The notes under the pieces were generated by a model. The model searched no databases. It saw only the letters and a program-made list of their open reading frames with translations, and was not told where the DNA came from. A DNA stretch of 11,890 nt from JANNGZ01 sp031404155. Lineage in GTDB: Bacteria > Pseudomonadota > Gammaproteobacteria > Burkholderiales > Burkholderiaceae_C. The stretch spans positions 1-11,890 of the forward strand of contig JANNGZ010000051.1 in NCBI GenBank assembly GCA_031404155.1. Direction: 5' to 3'. How positions within the stretch are numbered: the stretch's first letter is position 1; each line of letters begins with the position of its first letter. Positions 1-6,037 of the stretch are shown in pieces. Position numbers and translations under genes: made by a program.

Positions 1-165
1 GTGTCGGGCGTCAAGTCGATGGAAATCACGCTGGAAATCCCCGAAGACGCGCAGTTGACGGGCGCGGAGATTGACGGGACGGCGGCGTACAGCAATCGCG
101 GCGCCGCGCCTAGGCCCGCACCCTCGCAGACCCCGGCGCACAGCCGATTTCTCTGTTTCACTGGA
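1..165 (+). other. Possible 3' part of an unrecognised gene at the left edge
   Basis: Frame 1 looks coding for about the first 100 bases: G/C-rich third positions and a sensible acidic peptide (for example MEITLEIPEDAQLTGAEIDG around bases 19-78). I do not recognise a family. The frame has no stop until base 504, deep inside the opposite-strand dctP gene, so either the true end lies in another frame or the gene was truncated where the repeat-rich stretch at 169-265 begins. The mirrored minus-strand frame is also open, so strand is not certain. Confidence 0.25.
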
Positions 166-168
166 CTA

Positions 169-265
169 GGGTGGGGGTGGAAGCATGGGGGGAATGCCGC
201 GCTTGTCGAGGTGTCGCGAATATCCCTCACCCCCATCCCAACCTTCCCCCATCAAAGGGGGAAGG
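169..265. repeat. REP-like inverted repeat cluster with hairpin downstream of dctP
   Basis: Bases 242-250 (CCTTCCCCC) and 257-265 (GGGGGAAGG) form a perfect 9-bp stem with a 6-base loop (ATCAAA). It is preceded by a C-rich segment near 225-240 (CCTCACCCCCATCCC) that is nearly the reverse complement of the G-rich segment at 169-181. The same stem with a GTCAA-type loop recurs at 2373-2401, 8165-8190 and 8233-8259, so this is a dispersed element. It lies 7 bases beyond the dctP stop and may act as its terminator or as mRNA 3' protection. That role is inferred. Confidence 0.7.
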
Positions 266-272
266 CGTTCAG

Positions 273-1289
273 CTACTTGCGCAGCTTGGCCAACTCGGCC
301 TGCATCGCATTGACCACATCGGCACCCACGGTGGCGCTGTGCTTCTCGATCACCGGCTTCATCTTCTCGCGGAACTTGGCCAGTTCCACCGGGCTGAGTT
401 CGCTCACCTGCATGCCGTTCTTCTTCAGGTTCTCCAGCGCCGTGCCCATCATCTCGCGCGAGGCCTTGCGCTGGAACGGCGCGGCTTCGGTGGCGGCGTC
501 CTGAAGGACCTTCTTCTCGTCGGCCGAGAGCGTGTCCCAGGTTTTCTTGCTGATGAACACCGACTGCGGGTTGTACTGGTGGTTGCTGATCGCCAGGTAC
601 TTCTGCACTTCGTAGAACTTGTTGGCGTTGATCACGGTGAACGGATTCTCGTGGCCATCGATCGCCTTGGACTCCATCGCGCTGTAGACCTCGGGGAAGG
701 CCATCGGCGTGGGGTTGGCGCCGAGTGCGGTCACCCAGTCGACGTTGATCGCGTTCGGGATCACGCGCAGCTTCAGGCCGGCCACGTCGTCCACCTTGGT
801 GATCAGGCGTTTGCTGTTGGTGATGTTGCGAAAGCCCAGCTCCCAATACGCCAGGCCGACGATGCCCTTGCTCTCGAGCTTGGCGTGCATCATCTTGCCG
901 AAGGGGCCATCCACCACCGCGTCGGCCTCGGCCGTGTTGGCGAACATGAAGGGGAAGTCGTAGACCGCAAATTCCTTGGCCACGCCGGCCAGGATGCCGG
1001 AGTTCATCACCGCCATTTCGATGGTGCCGCCCTGCACCGCCGACACGTTTGGCGCGTCGCCGCCGAGCACGCCGCCGGGGAACAGGTTCACTTTGATTTT
1101 GCCGCCGGACTTGGCCGCGACGATCTCGGCGAACTTCTCCATGCCGATCGTGATCGGGTGGCCCTTGGGGTTCTGGGTCGCGAACTTCAACACTTTCTCT
1201 TGCGCGACCGCGGCGCCGGCGAATGCGGCGAGGAGCAATGTGGCAAGTACGGGCGCGGCGAGCGCGCTCTTGATCGACAGGCGTTTCAT
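273..1289 (-). CDS. dctP: TRAP transporter substrate-binding protein, DctP family
   Basis: A 338-residue periplasmic solute-binding protein of a tripartite ATP-independent transporter, which would capture a carboxylate and hand it to DctQ/DctM in the inner membrane. A Sec signal peptide is clear: MKR, hydrophobic residues 8-28, likely cleavage after AVA at 27-29. Family hallmarks are the ligand-binding arginine in GLKLRVIPNA (R175), the PTPMAFPEVYSAM segment near 193-205 and DGHENPF at 211-217. The ATG at 1289 is chosen because it begins the signal peptide and has GAAGGAG just upstream; the frame stays open to 1454 but that extension is not credible. It follows aroE by 98 bp on the same strand. 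No dctQ or dctM lies in the window, so it is an orphan here and its substrate cannot be read from context. Confidence 0.93.
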   Translation of the reverse strand: MKRLSIKSALAAPVLATLLLAAFAGAAVAQEKVLKFATQNPKGHPITIGMEKFAEIVAAKSGGKIKVNLFPGGVLGGDAPNVSAVQGGTIEMAVMNSGILAGVAKEFAVYDFPFMFANTAEADAVVDGPFGKMMHAKLESKGIVGLAYWELGFRNITNSKRLITKVDDVAGLKLRVIPNAINVDWVTALGANPTPMAFPEVYSAMESKAIDGHENPFTVINANKFYEVQKYLAISNHQYNPQSVFISKKTWDTLSADEKKVLQDAATEAAPFQRKASREMMGTALENLKKNGMQVSELSPVELAKFREKMKPVIEKHSATVGADVVNAMQAELAKLRK

Positions 1290-1387
1290 GATGGGATGGT
1301 CTCCTTCGGGTGCATTGACGAAAAACATGGAAGAGGGTCGGTACGCTTGAAAGGGGGTGGGTGAGGCGCCGCGTACCGGCTGCGCCG

Positions 1388-2221
1388 TCACCTCAACGGG
1401 ATGGTCAACTGCGCGATGACAGGGCTTGTTTGCGGGCGCACGCCGCGCCACCACTCGAAGGCCTCGGCGGCCTGCTCCACCAGCATGCCCACACCATCGG
1501 CCAGGCGTTTGACGCCGGCGTTTTGCGCCAGGCGCAGGAAGGGCGTCAAGCCTTTTCCATAGGCCAGCTCGTAGGCCAGGCCGTCAGCGGCGAAAGCGGT
1601 GGGCAGCAAGGGCGGCAGCTCGCCGCGCAGGCTGGCCGAGGTGGCGTTGACGACCACGTCGAAGCGGCCGTCGCCGATCTCGGCATAACTGCCGCCGCGA
1701 ACATTCCCGTGTTCGGCCAGCGCCGCCGCAAGCTGCCCGGCCTTCTGCGCGCCGCGGTTGGCGAGCACCAGTTCCGCCGGTTGCTGCGCCAGAAACGGCA
1801 GCAGCGCGCCACGCACCGCGCCACCCGCGCCGAGCATCAGCACACGTTTGCCGTGGAGCGCCACACCCAGGTTGCGCTGGATGTCGTTGACCAGTCCGAC
1901 CCCGTCGAAGTTGTCGGCGCTGATGCGGCCGCCGGCACCGAACTTCAGCGCGTTCACCGCGCCGGCCAGCTGCGCACGCTCGCTGCGTTCGTGCGCCATC
2001 TCGAAGGCCTGCAGCTTGAACGGCGCAGTGACGTTCATGCCGCGCCCGCCGGCAGCCTGGAACGCGCGCACCGCGTTGGCAAAACCCTCGGGCGTGTCGG
2101 TCGGGCCTTCGATCGCACCGTATTCAATGTTCTGGCCGGTGGCCTTGGCAAACAGGCCGTGGATCAACGGCGATTTGGTGTGGCTGATCGGGTTGCCGAT
2201 CACGGCGTACTGGTCGGTCAC
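1388..2221 (-). CDS. aroE: Shikimate dehydrogenase (NADP+)
   Basis: A 277-residue enzyme that would reduce 3-dehydroshikimate to shikimate in the aromatic amino-acid pathway. The N-terminal substrate domain shows NPISHTKSPLIH (10-21), NVTAPFK with catalytic Lys69 (63-69) and Asp106 in DNFDGVG. The Rossmann domain has GAGGAVRGAL (131-140) and NATSASL (192-198). The C-terminus has DGVGMLVEQAAEAF (242-255), a family signature. A GTG start at 2221 is preferred over the ATG six codons upstream because AGGAG sits 6 bases before it and the protein then begins TDQYAVIGNP, as relatives do. Some usually conserved positions differ: NFD for NTD, NRG for NRT and NAL for NTL. This could be a variant or paralogue with a shifted substrate; the catalytic Lys and Asp are present. 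Confidence 0.93.
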   Translation of the reverse strand: MTDQYAVIGNPISHTKSPLIHGLFAKATGQNIEYGAIEGPTDTPEGFANAVRAFQAAGGRGMNVTAPFKLQAFEMAHERSERAQLAGAVNALKFGAGGRISADNFDGVGLVNDIQRNLGVALHGKRVLMLGAGGAVRGALLPFLAQQPAELVLANRGAQKAGQLAAALAEHGNVRGGSYAEIGDGRFDVVVNATSASLRGELPPLLPTAFAADGLAYELAYGKGLTPFLRLAQNAGVKRLADGVGMLVEQAAEAFEWWRGVRPQTSPVIAQLTIPLR

Positions 2222-2260
2222 GCAACTCTCCTGGTGCATGGTGAATGGGGTTCGATCGGT

Positions 2261-2380
2261 TCAAGGCGCCGCATCATGCCCGGGTCCAATCCGATCGACA
2301 GCGGCCTCGGCGTACAGCACGCCGTCGCGCACCAGCGCGTCGATCTCGGCCTTCGAATAGCCGAGCGACCAGGCGCCCTC
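2261..2380 (-). pseudogene. Relic of a CaiB/BaiF family III CoA-transferase C-terminus
   Basis: Reading the minus strand from about 2380 to a TGA at 2261-2263 gives a peptide containing LGYSKAEIDALVRDGVLYAE. This strongly resembles the last residues of family III CoA-transferases (LGYSxAEIxxLxxxGVV). There is no start codon, ribosome-binding site or upstream domain. The segment begins directly at a REP-like hairpin (2373-2401) and is in frame with the P450 stop just before it. I read it as the surviving tail of a deleted gene between the P450 and aroE. The match rests on motif recall, not a search. Confidence 0.5.
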
Positions 2381-2401
2381 CCCTTTGACGGGGGAAGGCG
2401 C
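2373..2401. repeat. REP-like hairpin immediately downstream of the P450
   Basis: Arms GCGCCCTCCCC (2373-2383) and GGGGAAGGCGC (2391-2401) pair over 11 bp with one mismatch around loop TTTGACG. The loop is read as GTCAA on the minus strand, so this copy is opposite in orientation to those at 242-265 and 8233-8259. It sits 3 bases past the P450 stop and may end or stabilise that transcript. Confidence 0.65.
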
Positions 2402-2404
2402 AAT

Positions 2405-3937
2405 TCAAGCGCGCTCGCGCAAGCGCATCCTCAAACCCACAGGCGTCATCGTGAACGACAGGTGCTCGCGCGCTTCCTTGCCGTCGGGCGTGCTCACACT
2501 TTCGATGTCGAAGCCGCGCAGCAGCGTGGCCATCGCCATCTTCATCTCCATCAGCGCCAGGTAGCGCCCGGGGCAGATGCGCGGGCCGGCGCCGAAGGGC
2601 ATCGAGATGCGCTTGGCCGCACTCGCCTGCGCGCCCGGCCCGCCGTCGGCAAGCAGCCAGCGCTCGGGGTCGAACGCGGCGGCGTTGGGCAGGTGGCTGT
2701 CGCTCACGCTGTCGCGCCGCATCACGCTGATCACCACCCGGCCGGCGGGCACGCGCACGTCGCCCACGGTGATGTCCTGCAAGGCCTGCAGCGGGATGAT
2801 CGGCGCCACCGGCTTCAGGCGCATGGTTTCGTGGATACAGGCTTCGATGTAGTCGAGCCGGGCCATCTGCTCCATCGTCAGCTCGCCGCTGGTGTCGGCT
2901 CCCGCCGCGCCACAGACCTCGCGCACCTCGGCCACCGCACGCTCCAGCGCCGCGGGGTGGCGCCAGAGCAGGTGGATCATCCAGGCCAGGGTGTTGGCGG
3001 TGGTGTCCTCGCCGGCGAGCAGCATGGTGAGCACGTTGCCGGCCACCTGGTTGTCGTCGATGCGGTCGTCGGTGCGGTCGTCGCCACCCCGGCCGGGTTC
3101 GTCGGCGGCGGCGATCATCGCTTCGAGCAAATTGCCCGGGCGTTCGCGCAGGCTCGGGTTGGCCAACATGCGCGCACGCGCCTGCTCGACAAAACCGGCC
3201 ACCGCCGCGTTGACCGCGACGATGCTTTTGGCCAGCCGCCGGTCGGCCGGGGTTTTCACCCAGCGCCACAGCGGCAGCGGCGCGAACAGGCGCTTGAACA
3301 CCGCGGGAAACAGTTTGTCCAGGTGGCGCTGGATAACGTCCTCGTCGGACTCCAGCGTGTTCACCGCGGCGCCGAAGGCCAGGCCGGCGATGGTGTCGAC
3401 CGTGTAGCGCATCAGGTCGGCTTGCAGGTCGATCTCGATGCCCTGCCGTGCCGCCTTCTGCCAGCGCCCGGCCAGGCGCTGCGACACCTGCAGCAGCGAC
3501 GGGAAATAGCGCTTCACATGCGCCGGGTCGAAGCCGGCCATCACCATGCGGCGCTGGCGCTTCCAGGTCTCGCCGTTGGCGCCGAACACGCCCGGCGCCA
3601 GCCCCAACTCCACCCAGATCTCGTTCAAGCGCGAGGTGCGGCTGAAGCCGTCGGGGCGGTTGCGCAGTATCGAAGCCACCGCCTCATGGTCGCCCACCAC
3701 CAGGATGCGGCGCCGGCCGATCCTCATCTTGAAGTAGGGGCCGAACTCATCGCACCACTTTTCGAGCTGCCGGTGCAGGCTCGCGGTGTCCACCTGGAGC
3801 GCGTTGCCCAGCACGGGTATGCCGCGCGGGCCGGGCAGGTCGTTGGCATGGCGCAGCGGGGTGGTCGCGGTGGCGGGCGCGGAGGCAGGCCGAGCGGCCG
3901 GCGCCGCGGCCGCCACGTCAAGGGTGCTGGATTCCAA
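2405..3937 (-). CDS. Cytochrome P450 monooxygenase
   Basis: A 510-residue haem-thiolate monooxygenase. The C-helix WxxxR is W125-R129, the I-helix oxygen-activation motif is AGEDTT (308-313), ExxR is ETMR (370-373), the meander is PERW (424-427) and the haem loop FGAGPRICPG (448-457) supplies Cys455. The N-terminus is Ala/Pro-rich without a membrane helix, followed by the hinge LPGPRGIPVLGN (34-45), so a soluble enzyme is expected. The start is TTG at 3937, decided by AAGGAG 7 bases upstream; no ATG is available nearby. It follows the acyl-CoA synthetase by 47 bp in the same direction, suggesting co-transcription and a substrate related to activated fatty or terpenoid acids. Electrons could come from the reductase at 8273-9571. 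The exact CYP family and substrate are unknown. Confidence 0.96.
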   Translation of the reverse strand: MESSTLDVAAAAPAARPASAPATATTPLRHANDLPGPRGIPVLGNALQVDTASLHRQLEKWCDEFGPYFKMRIGRRRILVVGDHEAVASILRNRPDGFSRTSRLNEIWVELGLAPGVFGANGETWKRQRRMVMAGFDPAHVKRYFPSLLQVSQRLAGRWQKAARQGIEIDLQADLMRYTVDTIAGLAFGAAVNTLESDEDVIQRHLDKLFPAVFKRLFAPLPLWRWVKTPADRRLAKSIVAVNAAVAGFVEQARARMLANPSLRERPGNLLEAMIAAADEPGRGGDDRTDDRIDDNQVAGNVLTMLLAGEDTTANTLAWMIHLLWRHPAALERAVAEVREVCGAAGADTSGELTMEQMARLDYIEACIHETMRLKPVAPIIPLQALQDITVGDVRVPAGRVVISVMRRDSVSDSHLPNAAAFDPERWLLADGGPGAQASAAKRISMPFGAGPRICPGRYLALMEMKMAMATLLRGFDIESVSTPDGKEAREHLSFTMTPVGLRMRLRERA

Positions 3938-3949
3938 GGTGTTTCTCCT
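3935..3949 (-). promoter_or_regulatory. Ribosome-binding site deciding the TTG start of the P450
   Basis: On the minus strand the sequence AAGGAGAAACACCTTG places a strong Shine-Dalgarno core 7 bases ahead of the TTG start codon. The next in-frame GTG lies 6 codons further in, without comparable spacing. Confidence 0.75.
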
Positions 3950-3951
3950 TC

Positions 3952-3975
3952 AGGGCCTGTTCACGCCGACTGCGC
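3952..3975 (-). repeat. Repeat shared by the P450 and reductase upstream regions, copy 1
   Basis: The 15-base string AGGGCCTGTTCACGC (3952-3966) recurs exactly at 9584-9598. The next nine bases match at six positions, giving an imperfect 24-base repeat. This copy lies 14 bases upstream of the P450 start, between it and the end of the acyl-CoA synthetase gene. It could be an operator or simply a dispersed genomic repeat. Confidence 0.6.
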
Positions 3976-3984
3976 AACCTCGGC

Positions 3985-5679
3985 CTAAGCCCAAACCACC
4001 GGCCCGGGCGCGGCGTACCAGGCGGGCAACTGCGCGGCCAGCATCGCCTCGATGCGGCTGCGTTTGATCTTCATTGTCGGGGTGAGGCAGCCGTTTTCGA
4101 TCGACCAGGGCTCGCGCGCCACCACCAACATCTGCAGGCGCTCGTGCGGCACCAGGTCCTGGTTCACCACGTGCAGCAACTGCGTGAGCGCCGCATCGAC
4201 ACGCGCGCGAACCTCTGCATCGCCCAGCTTCGGCCGCAGGTTTTCATCCAGCACCAGCAGCGCATACGCCGCCGGTTGGCCCAGGCCCGAGACCATTGAG
4301 AGCTCGACCATCGGGTGCCCATTGAGCCGGTTTTCGATCGGCGCCGGCGCCACGTATTTGCCCTTCGCGGTCTTGAACAACTCCTTCTTGCGCCCGGTGA
4401 TCTTGAGCAGCCCGTCGGCGTTGTATTCGCCCAGGTCTCCGGTGTGGAAGAAGCCGTCGGCGGTGAAACACTCGGCGTTCAGGTCGGGGCGTTTGTAGTA
4501 GCCCAGCATCCGGCCCGGCGACTTGATCAGCAGCTCGCCGTCGTCGGCCACACGCACCTGCACGCCGGGGTAAGGCACGCCGACATAACCCGGCAACTGG
4601 GCCTCGGCGGTCGAGCGGTGCGACATGCAGAAGTCCTCGGTCATCGCATAACCTTCGAGCAGGTTGAGCCCGAGGCGGCGGTACCAGTGGATCAGCTCCG
4701 CGGCAATCGGCGCCGAGCCGCTGCCGGCCTGCACCACTTCGTCCAGGCCCAGGCTCGCAAGCACCTTCTTGCGCACTATGGGCGCGGTGGCCGGGTTGTC
4801 GAGCAGGGCGTCGAGTTGCGCGGCCGGCATCGTGGCGAGCACACCCTGCTGGAACTTGGCCCACAGCCGCGGCACCGAGAGAAAGAAGGTCGGCCGCGCG
4901 CGCTTCAAATCGTCCATGAAGGTGGCGAGCGATTCGGTGAAAAAGATCTGCGTGCTGCCGCGAACCAGCGCGGTGCACTCGACGCAGGCGCGCTCGTAGG
5001 CATGCGCCAGCGGCAGGTACGAGAGCACGCGGTGCGCCGTGTCCGCGCTGAACTGCGCGTCCACGCTCTCGACCAGCGCCTGCGCCACATGCGAGATGCT
5101 GCCGAAGGTCTGCATCACGCCCTTGGGCTGGCCGGTGGAGCCCGAGGTGTAGAGCAGTAGTGCGATGTCGCCGGCGTGGCGCTGCGGCCGCCCCGGCAGC
5201 GGCGGCGTGCGCGCAACGATGGCGTCCCAGGTGTCGAAGCCCGGCGCCTGGAAACACGCGGCCGGCGCGAACGGCAACGCGATGCACGGCAGCCCCGCCG
5301 GCAGCGCGCCCCGCTGCTGCTCCCAGGTGTCGAGCTTGCCGACGAAGAGCAGGCTCGCCTCGCTGTGCTCAAGCACATAGCGCACGTTCTCCGCCGTCTC
5401 GGTGGGGAAGATCGCCACCGTGGTGCCGCCGGCCATCCACACCGCCAGGTCGACCATGAAGAAGTGGGCGCTGTTCTTGGCCAGCATCGCGATGCGCGCG
5501 CCGGGCTCCAAGCCCAGGCTCAACAGGTGAGCAGCCATGCGCCTGGCCTGGTCCATCGTTTCGCGCCAGCTGAAGTTCATCACCTCGCCGCCACCGACCG
5601 GCTGGGTGAGGAACACCTCGTCGGCGCGTGCGGCCTCGTGTTCGTAGACAAGGTCGAGGATCAGCTTCGGCTCGGGCAT
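3985..5679 (-). CDS. Long-chain acyl-CoA synthetase (AMP-forming)
   Basis: A 564-residue adenylate-forming ligase that would activate a fatty or other lipophilic carboxylic acid to its CoA thioester through an acyl-AMP. The phosphate-binding loop is YTSGSTGQPKG (177-187), followed by YLPLAHAYER (221-230), the adenine motif LEGYAMTE (341-348), HTGDLGEYNADG (412-423) and the hinge ITGRKKELFKT (427-437). The C-terminal TPTMKIKR carries the expected catalytic lysine. The long-chain type is indicated by the LAHAYER and KTAKGKYVAP segments. The ATG at 5679 is preferred over the upstream ATG at 5712 because AGGAGA lies 5 bases before it. It is the first gene of the apparent minus-strand operon, followed by the P450 after 47 bp, and diverges from the flavin monooxygenase. 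Chain-length preference cannot be read. Confidence 0.95.
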   Translation of the reverse strand: MPEPKLILDLVYEHEAARADEVFLTQPVGGGEVMNFSWRETMDQARRMAAHLLSLGLEPGARIAMLAKNSAHFFMVDLAVWMAGGTTVAIFPTETAENVRYVLEHSEASLLFVGKLDTWEQQRGALPAGLPCIALPFAPAACFQAPGFDTWDAIVARTPPLPGRPQRHAGDIALLLYTSGSTGQPKGVMQTFGSISHVAQALVESVDAQFSADTAHRVLSYLPLAHAYERACVECTALVRGSTQIFFTESLATFMDDLKRARPTFFLSVPRLWAKFQQGVLATMPAAQLDALLDNPATAPIVRKKVLASLGLDEVVQAGSGSAPIAAELIHWYRRLGLNLLEGYAMTEDFCMSHRSTAEAQLPGYVGVPYPGVQVRVADDGELLIKSPGRMLGYYKRPDLNAECFTADGFFHTGDLGEYNADGLLKITGRKKELFKTAKGKYVAPAPIENRLNGHPMVELSMVSGLGQPAAYALLVLDENLRPKLGDAEVRARVDAALTQLLHVVNQDLVPHERLQMLVVAREPWSIENGCLTPTMKIKRSRIEAMLAAQLPAWYAAPGPVVWA

Positions 5680-6037
5680 CGTGTCTCCTGGTGCTTCTTC
5701 GATTGGCTGCACGCGGTACGCACGGGGCTGGGCGCGGCCGGGCTCGCTGCGCCGGAGTCTGCGACCAGTGGCGGCCGCGGGTCAATCCGGCGCGGCCTAC
5801 GGCGGCGAGCTGAAGTTCGAGTTCCGCGCCGTGTCGAACCCGCTGGTGCCGTCGATGTTCGACTACGCCGGCGGCCGGGTCGCGCTGTGCGGCGGAATGC
5901 AGGGCCTGCCGAGCTGAGGATGCGGCGTGCGGGCCGGCGCCCGCCGCACTGGCTCGCGCGGCACTGCCTCCCGTGTTGTCTGGTTTGGGGCGAGTAGCAT
6001 CGAATCCCCAAGCAAACCGCCGTGGGAGCGACCCTGA
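5680..6037. other. Divergent intergenic region with a coding-like fragment
   Basis: About 360 bp separate the divergent acyl-CoA synthetase and flavin monooxygenase, so the promoters of both should lie here, although I could not assign convincing -35/-10 pairs. Bases about 5777-5917 on the plus strand read as a plausible protein tail (GELKFEFRAVSNPLVPSMFD, then a short segment and a TGA at 5915-5917) with coding-like third positions. It has no start codon or ribosome-binding site. It vaguely recalls the FAS1-like/MaoC dehydratase motif FRAVxPL, but I cannot name it. It may be the remnant of a deleted gene. Confidence 0.35.

Noticed and set aside
1361..3988. Very long plus-strand open frame (875 codons) across aroE and the P450
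   Set aside because: It is antisense to two clear enzymes, is rich in His/Arg/Gln/Gly and matches no domain; such frames are common opposite GC-rich genes.
5976..6000. TTGTCT / TAGCAT as a promoter for the flavin monooxygenase
   Set aside because: The spacer is only 13 bases, too short for a typical sigma-70 promoter.
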